Shown: piece by piece, positions 8,738-17,974 of the stretch | How positions within the stretch are numbered: the stretch's first letter is position 1 | Layout of the letters: each line of letters opens with the position of its first letter | NCBI GenBank assembly: GCA_963823245.1 | Contig: CAWGKQ010000008.1 | Location: forward strand, 806,001 to 870,000 | DNA from: JAWVFM01 sp963823245 | GTDB taxonomy: Bacteria; Actinomycetota; Thermoleophilia; Solirubrobacterales; 70-9 | Length of the DNA: 64,000 nucleotides | Direction of reading: 5' to 3' | Made by a program: the position numbers and the translations under genes | Notes under the pieces: generated by a model | Told to the model about the DNA's origin: nothing | The model's database searches: none | What the model saw: only the letters and a program-made list of their open reading frames with translations

Positions 8738-9283
8738 CTAGTCGACCGCGCCCTCGGCCGCCCCGATCGCCTCGGGATCACGCGGCACGAGGACCGAGCG
8801 CTTGAACTCGGCCACCGGCTCACCGGTCTGCTTGAAGACCCGCGTGTGCACCTTGACGACGCCGCGGTCAGGCTTCGACTGCGAGGGCCGGACCTCCAAG
8901 ACCTCGGATTCGCAGTAGAGCGTGTCGCCGTGGAACACCGGGTTGGGGTGGGAAAGCTCCTCCGTGGCGAGGTTCGCGATCGCCTTCCCGGAGACGTCGG
9001 AGACGGTCATCCCGACGGCGAGGGAGTAGACGAGCGGGCCCACGACGACGTTCTGCCCCTGCTGCGACTTCCGCGCGTAGACGTCGTTGATGTGCAGCGG
9101 ATGGTGGTTCATCGTGATCAGGCAGAACAGGTGGTCATCGGCCTCGGTGACCGTCTTGGCCGGCCAGTGCTTGTAGACGGCGCCGACCTCGAATTCCTCG
9201 AGATAGCGGCCGTAGCGGTGCGCGCCGGAGGCCTCGCGGCCCGCCTGGTCGGTGATCAGCTCATGCGTCGCGGTGTCATTCAT
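8738..9283 (-). CDS. MaoC-family hydratase, candidate mesaconyl-CoA hydratase
   Basis: This 181-residue single hot-dog domain has a MaoC hydratase motif (FCLITMNHHPLHIND) and GPLVYSLAVGM. Family members hydrate enoyl-CoA esters. In Streptomyces a MaoC gene sits with meaA, a citE-like gene, ccr and an acyl-CoA dehydrogenase, and acts at the mesaconyl-CoA step. Here the same set of proteins is spread over 16 kb, so I infer the same role. It is one domain, whereas proteobacterial mesaconyl-CoA hydratases have two. ATG 9283 is chosen because it gives the family N-terminus. The gene lies 7 bp upstream of the PckA-like gene. Confidence 0.72.
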   Translation of the reverse strand: MNDTATHELITDQAGREASGAHRYGRYLEEFEVGAVYKHWPAKTVTEADDHLFCLITMNHHPLHINDVYARKSQQGQNVVVGPLVYSLAVGMTVSDVSGKAIANLATEELSHPNPVFHGDTLYCESEVLEVRPSQSKPDRGVVKVHTRVFKQTGEPVAEFKRSVLVPRDPEAIGAAEGAVD

Positions 9284-9367
9284 AGGGGTCGGCAGTATGC
9301 CCGATACCCTGCCCGACCTTGGCCGCGCGAGCGCGAAGGATTCGACGGGGTAAGCAGTTGGTTCGGC

Positions 9368-9736
9368 ATGCGCTGGGAGGCGCACGACCGGGTCCGCCTC
9401 ACGATCAGGCCCGAGCTGATCAACGCGGCCGGGCTGCTGTCGGGCCCCGTGGCCTACGCGATGGTGGATTACTGCATGGGCTCGACCCTCTGGCGGGAGC
9501 TCGACGAGACCGAGCGGATCGCCACCATCGGGATCTCGATCAACTACGTGCAGACGGCGCGCGAGGGCGACGTGATCTGCACGAGCGAGCTCGATCGCAG
9601 GAACGACAGGGTGGGCGTGATGCGAAGCGAGGTCCGCCACGAGGACAACCGGCTCCTCGCGACCGCCGTGGGGAGCTTCTCGATCTTCCCGCGCGAGCGC
9701 CTTCGGCGCGAGACCGGCGGGCTTAAGACCGACTAG
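9368..9736 (+). CDS. PaaI-type hot-dog thioesterase
   Basis: The product of about 122 residues has the hot-dog core INAAGLLSGPVAYAMVDYCMG, with the Asn-Gly pattern and helix of PaaI/YbgC-like thioesterases, then ISINYVQTAREGDVICTSE. It probably hydrolyses acyl-CoA esters. ATG 9368 is the first good start; the N-terminus may be slightly longer if an upstream base error hides another start. Stops of this gene and the opposite gene overlap by 4 bp. Confidence 0.7.
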   Translation: MRWEAHDRVRLTIRPELINAAGLLSGPVAYAMVDYCMGSTLWRELDETERIATIGISINYVQTAREGDVICTSELDRRNDRVGVMRSEVRHEDNRLLATAVGSFSIFPRERLRRETGGLKTD

Positions 9737-10095
9737 CGCGCCCGCTTCAGGTGCGCACGCGCCATCTGGCGCACGATCACCTGGCCGACGAGCTGCTGGA
9801 CCTTGCGATCGCCCTCGATCTTGAGATGCCCGTGCTCGTAGGCCTCCTGCCAGTCCGCGAGCTCGCCCTCGACGGCGAGGATGTTGAACATCGAGCGGGG
9901 CATGGACAGCCGCAGGCGCTCGTCCTCTGAGAAGCCCTTCGACACCTTCGGGCCAGGGACCTCGACTCGGAACACCTGGACGTCGCCGCGAGCCGGCAGC
10001 TCAACGCCGAACACCAGCTTCAGCCCCGCGAGCGCAGGGGCCTCGCGCTGGACGCGCTCGACCGCGGTCTTGATGAGGTCGACTGCGGACGCCAA
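9733..10095 (-). CDS. SCP2-like (sterol-carrier-type) small protein
   Basis: This 120-residue protein contains DWQEAYEHGHLKIEGD near the C-terminus, which resembles the lipid-binding SCP2 fold, where the last strand and helix close a hydrophobic tunnel. It starts at TTG 10095, one base after the stop of the acyl-CoA dehydrogenase gene, in the same direction, so it is likely co-translated with it. A role in carrying an acyl ligand for that enzyme is plausible but unproven. Confidence 0.55.
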   Translation of the reverse strand: MASAVDLIKTAVERVQREAPALAGLKLVFGVELPARGDVQVFRVEVPGPKVSKGFSEDERLRLSMPRSMFNILAVEGELADWQEAYEHGHLKIEGDRKVQQLVGQVIVRQMARAHLKRAR

Positions 10096-11287
10096 CTAGA
10101 TCTTGTTTCGCTCGCAGGAGCTTGCGGCCGATCACCATCTTCTGGATCTCGGACGTCCCCTCGCCGATGATGAGCAGTGGCGCGTCGCGGTAGAGGCGCT
10201 CGATCTCGTACTCCTTCGAGTAGCCGTAGCCGCCGTGGATACGAAGGGACTCCTCGGCGTTCGACTTGGCGGCCTCCGCCGCGAACAGCTTCGCCATCCC
10301 GGCCTCCAGGTCGCTCCGCTCCCCGGCATCCTTCATCCGTGCCGCCTTCAGCGTCAGGAGGCGCGCCGCCTCGACCCGAGTGCCCATCTCGGCGAGCTTG
10401 AACGTGATCGCCTGGTGCTGGGCGATCGGCTTGCCGAACGTCTTGCGTTCCTGGCTGTAGCGGAGCGCCAGCTCGAGGGCCCGCTGTGCGACCCCGACCC
10501 CGCGGGCAGCGACATTGACCCGGCCCACCTCGAGGGCGTCCATCATCTGCTTGAAGCCCTTGCCGACGCCGTCCGGCCCGCCGAGCACGCCATCGTCGGC
10601 GACCTTGAAGCCGTCGAAGACGAGCTCGGTGGACTCCACGCCCTTGTAGCCCATCTTCTTGATCTTCGGCGGGATCCGCAGGCCCGGAACCTCATCGGCG
10701 CCGGGCTCCTTCTCGCAGATGAAGCAGGTCATGCCCGTGTATGGCGGGTCGGCCTTCGGGTCGGTCTTGACGAGGACGAAGACGAGGCCGGACCGCAGGC
10801 CGTTGGTGACCCACATCTTCTGCCCGTTGATCTCCCAGCCGCCCTCGACCTGCGTAGCGGTCGACTTGATCCCCTGGACGTCGGAGCCGACCTCGGGCTC
10901 CGACAGCGAGAACGCGGCGCGGATCTCGCCCGTGGCCATCCGTGGCAGGAACTTGTCGCGCTGCTCGTCGGTGCCGAACTTCATCAGCAGGTACGACCCG
11001 ATGAAGTGGGTGTTGACGACGCCCGAGATCGAGATCCAGCCTCGCGACAGCTCCTCGACGATCATCGCGTAGGTCGTGAGGTCGAGCCCCATCCCGCCGT
11101 ATTCCTCGGGGATCGTGACGCCGAAGAGCCCGAGCTCCTTCATCTGCTCGACGATCGCCTCCGGGAACTTGTCCTCGTGATCGAACTCCTCGGCGACGGG
11201 GATGATCTCGTTGTCCGCGAACTGGCGAACCATCTCGGTGATCGCCTTCTGCTCGTCGGTCAGCTCCTGTTGGGTGGCTACTGCCAT
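10096..11287 (-). CDS. Acyl-CoA dehydrogenase, methylsuccinyl-CoA dehydrogenase candidate
   Basis: This FAD-dependent acyl-CoA dehydrogenase has about 396 residues. It shows FSLSEPEVGSDV, KMWVTNG, the YSQERKTFGKPI segment, and the C-terminal IHGGYGYSKEYEIERLYRDA with GEGTSEIQ. The overall sequence follows closely the Streptomyces enzyme encoded beside meaA and ccr, which fits oxidation of methylsuccinyl-CoA to mesaconyl-CoA. Start ATG 11287 has a GAGGAG ribosome site. An extra C near 10112 masks the true end; correcting it gives KLLERNKI and a TAG at 10096-10098. The tail of the open frame past that point is artefact. Confidence 0.82.
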
Positions 11288-11341
11288 GGCTCCTCGGGGT
11301 CGTGGGATGGTTGCCGAAGGATATTGGGGCATCACCTGCGG

Positions 11342-11347
11342 GATACT
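11342..11347 (+). promoter_or_regulatory. -10 box before the 11354 gene
   Basis: GATACT lies six bases upstream of GTG 11354 with no ribosome site between, consistent with leaderless expression. A clear -35 box is not visible. Confidence 0.35.
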
Positions 11348-11353
11348 CGGTCA

Positions 11354-11794
11354 GTGCCCGTGGACGAAGCCACCGTCGTCGCCCTCGCCGACCTCATGCC
11401 CGAGGGGGATTGGACCGAGGCGTTCGGGGACGACGCCGTGAACGAGCGGCGGCGGCGCCTCGCCGAGCTGGCCGCGCCCGACCTCGAGACCGCAATGGTC
11501 GGTCCGGGAGGGTTCACGGGCACGTTCGCGGGCGCTGAGGGGTTCGTGGACGCGTGGCGGGACTGGCTCGAGCCATTCGAGAGCTACGTCGTCGAGCGCG
11601 AGGAGGAGATCCGGCGGACGGACGATGCGATCGTGTTCTTCGGTCGCCAGATGGCAACGCCGAAGGGCTCCGCGAGCCCGATGGAGAACGAGGGCGCAAC
11701 CGTCGCCTTCTTCGACGAGGGCAAGCTCAAGCGCATCGAGTTCCACCTGGATCGCGCCTCGGCGCTGCGCTCAGCCGGGCTCGAAGACGCGTGA
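11354..11794 (+). CDS. SnoaL/NTF2-like small protein
   Basis: The 146-residue product has the shape of a cone-fold NTF2-like protein: helical N-terminus, GFTGTFAGAEGFVDAWRDWLEPFESY, then strands around IVFFGRQMATPKG and VAFFDEGKLKRIEFHLD. Such proteins are often accessory or regulatory domains, sometimes isomerases. The open frame extends far upstream only as the antisense of the dehydrogenase gene. GTG 11354 follows a -10-like box directly. The gene overlaps the LuxR regulator by 4 bp (GTGA), so the two are probably co-expressed. Confidence 0.7.
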   Translation: MPVDEATVVALADLMPEGDWTEAFGDDAVNERRRRLAELAAPDLETAMVGPGGFTGTFAGAEGFVDAWRDWLEPFESYVVEREEEIRRTDDAIVFFGRQMATPKGSASPMENEGATVAFFDEGKLKRIEFHLDRASALRSAGLEDA

Positions 11795-13419
11795 CGGAGC
11801 TCGATCGGGGCCGAGAGGCGTGCGCCGGCCTTCGTTGGAAGGAGGCACACGAACGCCTCTCGGCCGCCGATCGGGAGGCCACGCTGGCGGCCGACGACCT
11901 GAGGCTGCTCGCCGCCGCAGCTTGCATGGTCGGCGACGAGGATGGCTACTTCTCGGCGCTGGAGCGCCAGCACCAGGCACACCTCGCCGAGGGAGAACCG
12001 GTGCTCGCGGCGCGCTGCGCGATCTGGATCGGCCTGATGCGGGCGCGCGGAGGCGAGATGGGCGCCGCGTCCGGATGGCTCGGCCGGGGAGCCCGTCTGA
12101 TCGAGGACGAGCCGCCGGATTCGATCGAGCACGGCTACCTGATGATCCCCACCGCGTTCCGGCAGACGGGCGAGGGTGAGTTCGAGGCCGCGGCGGAGAC
12201 GCTCGGGACGGTCGCTGAGATCGGCGCAAAGCATGGTCATATGGACCTGTTCGCCCTCGCGACTCACGAGCAAGGTCATGTGCTGGTGATGGCCGGGCGC
12301 CCAGCCGATGGCCTGCGCTACCTCGACGAGGCGATGGTCCCGGCGACGACGAACGAGCTCTCCCCCTGGTCACCGGGATCGTCTACTGCGGGACGATCTC
12401 CGGCTGCCGTGACGCGTTCGAGCTCGGTCGAGCCCAGGAGTGGACCACGGCGCTGAGCGACTGGTGCGACGCCCAGCCCGAGATGGTCAGCTTCAACGGC
12501 CAGTGCCTCGTTCACCGCGCGGAGATCCTCCAACTCCGCGGCGACTGGGCTGAAGCCGTGGCGGAGGCGCACCGCGCGCACGAACGCTGCCTGGCCGGGC
12601 GCAACCCGCGGGCGGCGGCGACGGCCCTCTACCTGCGTGGCGACGTGCATCGGCTCCGCGGCGAGCTCGCGGAGGCCGAGAGCGCGTACGTCGAGGCTGG
12701 TCGCGGCGGCTACGAGCCGCAGCCGGGGATGGCGCTCCTGCGGCTCGCGCAGGGCGAACAAGGGGCGGCGGCAGCGGCGATCAGACGGGTGCTGGGCGAG
12801 ACCAGCGAGCGCCCCAGGCGCGCCGCGCTCCTCCCCGCCTATGTCGAGATCATGATCGCCGTCGGCGCCGATGAAGAGGCAGGCAGGGCGGCTGACGAGC
12901 TCGACCAGATCGCGTTGGGCGAGGACGAGCGGATGCTCGGCGCGATGGCCGCGGGCGCCCGCGGCTCGGTGAGCCTCGCGCGGGGCAACGCGCCGGCGGC
13001 GCTCGCAGCGCTGCGCCGGGCGGCGCAGGTATGGCAGAACCTCGGGGCGCCGTATGAGGCTGCCCGCGGCGCGGATGCTGGCGGGTCAGGCGTGCCGCGC
13101 GCTCGATGACGAGGACGCCGCCGCCATCGAGCTCGAGGCGGCCCGCGCCACGTTCACGACGCTCGAAGCTCGGCCCGACCTGGCCCGGGTCGAGGCGCTG
13201 ATCCGCGGCGGGGCGCCGGCGGATGCCCACGGCCTCACGCCTCGCGAGCAGGAGGTCCTGCGCCTGGTGGCCGCCGGCGATACCAACCGCGCGATCGCTG
13301 CCGCGCTCGTCGTCAGCGAGCGAACCGTCGACCGCCACGTCAGCAACATCTTCGCCAAGCTCGGCGTCTCCTCTCGGGCGGCGGCGACGGCGTTCGCTTA
13401 CCAACACCATCTTCTCTGA
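11791..13419 (+). CDS. LuxR-type regulator with helical repeat N-terminus (two frameshifts)
   Basis: Three frames join into about 540 residues. The first 450 are Ala/Glu/Arg-rich helical pairs that look like tetratricopeptide-type repeats (for example AEILQLRGDWAEAVAEAHRAH). The last 65 residues are a LuxR helix-turn-helix (TPREQEVLRLVAAGDTNRAIA, then SERTVDRHVSNIFAKLGV). The breaks are a missing C in a C-run near 12364 and an extra G near 13067; both repair cleanly. It resembles the C-terminal part of MalT/LAL regulators, but no ATPase domain is present. It may control the SnoaL-like gene or the monooxygenase downstream. Confidence 0.72.
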
Positions 13420-13426
13420 CGCCTGC

Positions 13427-13446
13427 GTGGGTGGAAATACCCACCC
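13427..13446. promoter_or_regulatory. Inverted repeat upstream of the 13534 monooxygenase
   Basis: GTGGGT (13427-13432) and ACCCAC (13439-13444) face each other across six bases, with a second register GGGTGG/CCACCC. It sits between the LuxR gene and the monooxygenase gene, so it may be a LuxR operator or a weak hairpin. No T-run follows, which argues against a terminator. Confidence 0.4.
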
Positions 13447-13533
13447 GCGGGTCGCGCAAAGTTGGGTGCTTCAGCCGATGCGAGGCGCTCGGCGCGTTTC
13501 TAGGGTCGTCCAGAACACGACCGAGGAGGAACC

Positions 13534-14664
13534 ATGAGCAGCCAGACCCAGACCATCGAGCGCGCCGGCAACTCGAACGGCGGCACCGAGCGAATCGAGA
13601 CGGTGATCATCGGCGCCGGCCAGACGGGCCTGTCGCTGGGCTACCACCTTGCCAAGCAAGACCGCCCCTTCGTCATCCTCGAGAGGAACCAGCGGGTCGG
13701 CGACGTCTGGCGCCGGCGCTTCGACTCGCTCCGCCTCTACAGCCCGGCACGTTACGACGGCCTCCCCGGGTTGACGTTTCCCGCCGAGAAGTGGCACTTC
13801 CCTACCAAGGACGAGGTCGGCGACTACCTCGAGGAGTACGCGCGGCGGTTCGACCTCCCGGTTCTGACCGGTACCTCGGTCCAGAGCCTCTCGAAGGACG
13901 GCGACCGCTACCGGATCGAGTGCGACGGACGCCGGCTCGAGGCCCGAAACGTCGTCGTCGCGTCCGGCGGCTTCACCACCCCGATCGTCCCCTCGCTCGC
14001 CGCCGAGCTCGATCCGTCGATCAGGCAGCTGCATTCCAACGACTACCGCAACCCCTCGCAGCTCCAGGAAGGCCCGGTCCTCGTGGTCGGCGCTGCCCAC
14101 TCCGGTTCCGACATCGCGCTCGAGGTCTCACGCGAGCATCAGACGATCCTCGCGGGGCCGGTCCGCGGCGAGGTCCCCTTCCGGATCGAGGGCCGCCCCT
14201 TCCGCGTCATCGTCCGCGGCCTCTGGTTCATCGCCAACCACGTGTTGACCATGCGGACGCCGCTCGGCCGCAAGATGCGCGAGCACGTGCGCGGCGAGGG
14301 TGGGCCGCTGCTGCGAGTGAAGCGGGCCGACCTCGACGACGCCGGGGTCGAGCGCACCGAGGAGAAGGTCACCGGGGTGAGGGACGGGAAGCCGGTGCTG
14401 GCCGACGGCCAGGAGCGCGAGGTCGCCAACGTGATCTGGTGCACCGGGTTCAACAAGGACCTGTCATGGATCAAGATCCCTGTCGCCGGCGAGGACGGCT
14501 GGCCCGAGCAAGAGCGCGGCGTCGTGCCATCGTCCCCGGGCCTTTACTTCCTCGGGCTCCCGGTGCAGTACGCGTTCGCGTCGATGCTGGTCGGCGGCGC
14601 GGGGCGCGACGCGAAGTACGTCGCGAAACACATCGGAGCCGCGGTGGCTTGCGCCCCTCGTTAG
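13534..14664 (+). CDS. FAD/NADPH monooxygenase (flavin monooxygenase family)
   Basis: The intact 376-residue protein has the FAD motif GAGQTGLSLG near residue 27, GDVWRRRFDSLRLY, and a second dinucleotide motif GAAHSGSD near residue 186, with WCTGFN near the C-terminus. This is the arrangement of small flavin monooxygenases and thioredoxin-reductase-like enzymes of the YUCCA/FMO type. The ribosome site GAGGAGGA precedes ATG 13534. It may be a target of the LuxR-type regulator upstream. Substrate unknown. Confidence 0.8.
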   Translation: MSSQTQTIERAGNSNGGTERIETVIIGAGQTGLSLGYHLAKQDRPFVILERNQRVGDVWRRRFDSLRLYSPARYDGLPGLTFPAEKWHFPTKDEVGDYLEEYARRFDLPVLTGTSVQSLSKDGDRYRIECDGRRLEARNVVVASGGFTTPIVPSLAAELDPSIRQLHSNDYRNPSQLQEGPVLVVGAAHSGSDIALEVSREHQTILAGPVRGEVPFRIEGRPFRVIVRGLWFIANHVLTMRTPLGRKMREHVRGEGGPLLRVKRADLDDAGVERTEEKVTGVRDGKPVLADGQEREVANVIWCTGFNKDLSWIKIPVAGEDGWPEQERGVVPSSPGLYFLGLPVQYAFASMLVGGAGRDAKYVAKHIGAAVACAPR

Positions 14665-15137
14665 CCGCCGGCGACCTTCACGCCCTCGGAGGCGAGCTGG
14701 CCCTTGATCTGCTTCAGGCTGGAGGCGAACTGCCTCGAGGTTTGCTCGAAGGCGTGCGCCTGGGCCTTGACCTCCTTGGCCGATCCCGACTTCACGGTCT
14801 CGAGAGTGTCGCCAACGGACTTCTCATAGGTGCTCAGGGCCTCTTCGAGGCTGTCGTTGGCATCGGCCGCGTCGGAAGGCGGATCGAGATCGGCGACCTG
14901 CTCGGTGGCGGTCTGGAGGGCGGTGTCCGCCTCATCGAGGGCAGAGGTGAGGTCCGCCTGCGAAGGCGTGCTCCGCGCCGTCGCCTGCAGCTTGCCAAGC
15001 GATTTCCCGAGCGGGGTGAGTATGTCCTGGAGCTTGTTGGCGTACTCGTCGTTCGTGAGCTGGTCGCCGCCGCCGCCACCGCATCCGGTAACGGCGAGTG
15101 CGGCAACGGCCGCGACGATCAGGACGAGACCCCTCAT
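14661..15137 (-). CDS. Putative lipoprotein, helical
   Basis: The 158-residue product has a signal peptide ending in the lipobox LAVTGC, then a Gly run and a long helical, Glu/Ala/Ser-rich body that could form coiled coils. No family is recognised. ATG 15137 follows GGGAGG, and its ATG overlaps the stop of the GNAT gene (ATGA), so the two are coupled. Stops of this gene and of the monooxygenase overlap by 4 bp. Confidence 0.65.
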   Translation of the reverse strand: MRGLVLIVAAVAALAVTGCGGGGGDQLTNDEYANKLQDILTPLGKSLGKLQATARSTPSQADLTSALDEADTALQTATEQVADLDPPSDAADANDSLEEALSTYEKSVGDTLETVKSGSAKEVKAQAHAFEQTSRQFASSLKQIKGQLASEGVKVAGG

Positions 15138-15592
15138 CAGACCTCCCAAGCAAAGCAGACCGAGCGCCAGCTCGGTCCCTCGCGCTCGTAGAAGCGATGG
15201 GCGTCGCGGCGCGCCTCGCCGCTGTCGAGCTCGAGGTGCGTCGCGCCCCGCTCGCGCGCCCAGCCCTTTGCGGCGTCGAGCAGCGCCTTGCCGATGCCCG
15301 CCGAGCGCCTGTCCGGATCGACCGCGAGGTCCTCGACCCAGACCCGGTAGCCGAAGCGCACCGAGTGCATGTCGAAGTAGGCGGTGATGAAGCCGACCAG
15401 CTCGCCCGCCCGGTCAGCGACGAGCACCTGCGAGTCGCGCGAGTCGATCGCCTCCCGCAGCGCGACCGCGGCGTGGCGCTCGTCCCAGCTCGGCGGGCGC
15501 GAGCCGGGCGGCGCGAACAGCCACTCGTAGAGGCCGATGACGGTCGGGATCTCGGCGATCGTCGCGGGTCTGACCTCGACCTCCACGCGCAC
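15137..15592 (-). CDS. GNAT acetyltransferase
   Basis: The 151-residue N-acetyltransferase has the acetyl-CoA-binding loop RRSAGIGKALL and the helix-strand element ATHLELDSGEARRDAHRFYEREG. Both are hallmarks of small-molecule GNAT proteins. The start at GTG 15592 is preferred over a nearer GTG at 15586 because the extra residues are compatible with the fold. It is coupled to the lipoprotein gene downstream. The acceptor is unknown. Confidence 0.8.
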   Translation of the reverse strand: MRVEVEVRPATIAEIPTVIGLYEWLFAPPGSRPPSWDERHAAVALREAIDSRDSQVLVADRAGELVGFITAYFDMHSVRFGYRVWVEDLAVDPDRRSAGIGKALLDAAKGWARERGATHLELDSGEARRDAHRFYEREGPSWRSVCFAWEV

Positions 15593-15611
15593 AAGTTAGC
15601 CTTCGGCAGCA

Positions 15612-16707
15612 GTGAGAAACCCACGCGACTTCACGAAGCCCCTGGCCATCGGCGCGCCCGACCCCGCGACCGAGATCCCCTTCGGGCCCTCGCGGATGAT
15701 CCACTTCCTCGACTTCTCGAACGAGAAGATGGCCGCCAAGGCGCCGCAGATCGCCCAGCAGACCGACATCCTGCTCGGCAACCTCGAGGACGCGATCCCG
15801 GTCGACCGCAAGGAGGCGGCGCGCGAGGGCTTCATCAACGCCGTCCGCGACGGCGACTTCGGCGAGACGGCGCTGTGGACGCGCGTCAACTCGCTGGAGA
15901 GCCCGTGGGTGCTCGACGACCTCACCGAGATCGTCACCGCGGTCGGCGACAAGGTCGACGTCGATCATGGTCCCCAAGGTCGAGGGGCCATGGGACATCC
16001 ACTACGTCGACCGCCTGCTCGCCCAGCTCGAGGCGAAGGCCGAGATCTCCCGGCCGATCCTGGTCCACGCGATCCTCGAGACCTCGCTCGGGGTCGTCAA
16101 CCTCGAGGAGATCGCCACCGCGAGCCCGCGCATGCAGGGAATGAGCTTCGGCCCGGCCGACCTCGCCGCCTCGCGCCGGATGAAGACCACGCGCGTCGGC
16201 GGCGGCCACCCGGGCTACCGGGTCATCGAGGACCCCGACCCCGACGACCCCGAGGCGCCGCGCGCAACGGCGCAGCAGGACCCCTGGCACTACTCGATCG
16301 CGCGCATGGTCGACGCCTGCACGTCGGCCGGGATCCTCCCCTTCTACGGCCCCTACGGCGACATCAAGGACACCGCCGGCTGCGAGACCCAGTTCCGCGC
16401 CGCCTTCCTGCTCGGCTGCGTCGGCGCGTGGTCGCTCCACCCGGCGCAGATCGAGATCGCGAAGAAGGTCTTCTCGCCGGCGCCCGACGAGGTGAGGTTC
16501 GCCAAGAAGGTGATCGAGGCGATCCCCGACGGCCGCGGCGTCCACATGATCGACGGCAAGATGCAGGACGACGCGACCTGGAAGCAGTGCAAGGTGATGG
16601 TCTCGCTCGCCGAGATGCTCGCCCGCAAGGACCCTGAGCTCGCCGAGGCCTACGGCTTCGACGGCAACGGCAGCGCTCCGGCCGCCGCCGAGAAGGCGGC
16701 CTCCTAG
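15612..16707 (+). CDS. HpcH/HpaI-family lyase, candidate malyl-CoA lyase (mcl)
   Basis: About 365 residues after joining two frames near 15962 (an extra G in GTCGATC). It shows LGNLEDAIPVDRK, VPKVEGPWDI, ILETSLGVVN and MSFGPADLAASR, with MRVGGGHPG-like turns, the order of the citrate lyase beta/malyl-CoA lyase TIM barrel. In the ethylmalonyl-CoA pathway this enzyme splits beta-methylmalyl-CoA to glyoxylate and propionyl-CoA and joins acetyl-CoA with glyoxylate. The role here is inferred from homology to the Rhodobacter and Streptomyces genes and from the company of ecm, MaoC and the dehydrogenase. Confidence 0.75.
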
Positions 16708-16710
16708 CCC

Positions 16711-17108
16711 ATGTCGGCCGGTGCGATGCTCGCGAGGGGCGCCGCCGTCCGGCTCACCTTCGGCATCTCCGCCCTGTTGGAACCCGAGCAGGCGAGCGGC
16801 CTTCTGGGCGTCCCGCGCAAGCAGTTCACGCCCGCCGGCCGGTACGGCCTGCGGCTCTTCGCCGCCCGCGACATCATCCTCGGGCTCGCCACCGCCGCGG
16901 CCGGCAACGGCGACCCGATGGCGCAGCGGCGCTCGATCGTGGCCAACCTGGCCTCGGAGGCGGCCGACTCGGCCGCGCTCGATCGCCGAGGCGCGCGACC
17001 GCGGCGGCGTTCGCGGTGAGATCGTCGCCGGCGCGCTCTTCAATGCCTTCGGCTGGGCCACCTGGCTCGCGGCCGCCCGAGCCCTGCGCGCGCTCGCGCC
17101 GGCGCTAG
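16711..17108 (+). CDS. DUF4267-like small membrane protein
   Basis: The product of about 130 residues starts at ATG 16711, 3 bp after the lyase stop. Hydrophobic segments (AVRLTFGISALL, YGLRLFAARDIILGLATAAA, GEIVAGALFNAFGWATWLAA) suggest three or four membrane helices, like DUF4267 proteins. An extra G near 16982 shifts the frame; the last residues are also uncertain, and TAG at 17106 is the most likely end, since the open frame otherwise continues into the opposite gene. Confidence 0.5.
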
Positions 17109-17632
17109 TCGCCGGACTCCTCCTCCGCCCGCCGCTGCTCGTCGGCGATGACGATGTACTCCTCGAGCATGAGCTTGTCCTTGGTGCGGTTGGCCGCCCG
17201 TTTCATCGCGATCAGGTGGTCGATGGATGCAATCCGGACGGCGAGACCGTCGATCTCGACGTCCTGCGACCCCTCCTTCAGCTCCTCATAGGAGCGAACC
17301 CCGCCTACGTCGGCGAGCACGTCGAAGTCGCCATACGGAGTCTCAAAAGTGAAGTTTGCCCCGTTCTCGATCGTCTCTGGCTCGAGCTGAAATGGCAGAT
17401 CCGCCGGGGCGCCGCGCAGCCGCACGCCGATGTCCTTCAGAGCTTCGACGAGCCGCACCGCATTGGCATGTCCCCTCGCGTACGCAACGTCGAGGTCGTA
17501 GGTCGGATAGTTCGAACCCCGCGCGATTCCCGCTTGGCCGCCCACCACCACGAAATCCACCCCGTGCCTGACCAGCGGGGCGAGGAGATTGGGGACCTCT
17601 GCCGCCTTGGCGGGCAGGGTTCTGTCGGTCAC
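17105..17632 (-). CDS. Nucleotidyltransferase-fold protein (toxin-like partner)
   Basis: The 175-residue product has the Pol beta-type signature: VVGGQAGIARG, then YDLDVAYARG with the D-x-D pair near residue 46-48. The C-terminal part (LAVRIASIDHLIAMKRAANRTKDK) matches small nucleotidyltransferase proteins that pair with regulators. It starts at GTG 17632, overlapping the stop of the XRE gene by 4 bp. Such pairs can be toxin-antitoxin or adenylylation modules. The acceptor is unknown. Confidence 0.7.
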   Translation of the reverse strand: MTDRTLPAKAAEVPNLLAPLVRHGVDFVVVGGQAGIARGSNYPTYDLDVAYARGHANAVRLVEALKDIGVRLRGAPADLPFQLEPETIENGANFTFETPYGDFDVLADVGGVRSYEELKEGSQDVEIDGLAVRIASIDHLIAMKRAANRTKDKLMLEEYIVIADEQRRAEEESGD

Positions 17633-17966
17633 GCGGCGAACTCCTTGCGGCGTGGATGGGGCTGTTCCTGATGACCAGGTTCGCGAAGCCTCGCCCGTAC
17701 TCGAGCCGCTCGCTGGGCGTCAGCCTGAAGCGGCCTTGGATCATGCTTCTATCAACCCCGGAGTCCGGTTCCACGACCCCGAGCACCAGGTCCTCGCCGA
17801 GCAGGTGCAGGAGCGAGCGGAGCGTCTCGACGCTCGGCGACACCTTGTCGCCTTCGATGCGCGAGATCGCTGACTGCGTCGTCCCGGCCCGGATCGCGAG
17901 CTGCTTCTGACTCACGCCGTGGCGCTTCCTCGCTTCCCGCAGCAGCTGTCCCGGCGTCGATTCCAC
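17629..17966 (-). CDS. XRE-family helix-turn-helix regulator
   Basis: About 112 residues. The N-terminal 60 residues are a Cro/CI-type helix-turn-helix: LLREARKRHGVSQKQLAIRAG, then TTQSAISRIEGDKVSPS. The C-terminal part is short and includes RLTPSERLEYGRGFANLVIRN, typical of XRE proteins paired with nucleotidyltransferase genes. A single indel near 17655 hides the end; the repaired frame ends RRKEFAA with TGA at 17629. It starts at GTG 17966. Two direct repeats upstream could be its own operator. Confidence 0.72.
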
Positions 17967-17974
17967 GCCAGGAA

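Noticed and set aside
10103..11353. N-terminal 417 residues of the long plus-strand frame that ends at 11794
   Set aside because: This stretch is the antisense of the acyl-CoA dehydrogenase; only the last 146 residues, from GTG 11354, look like a real protein.
13427..13446. Intrinsic terminator after the LuxR gene
   Set aside because: The hairpin has short arms and no T-run; it is better placed as an operator of the next gene.
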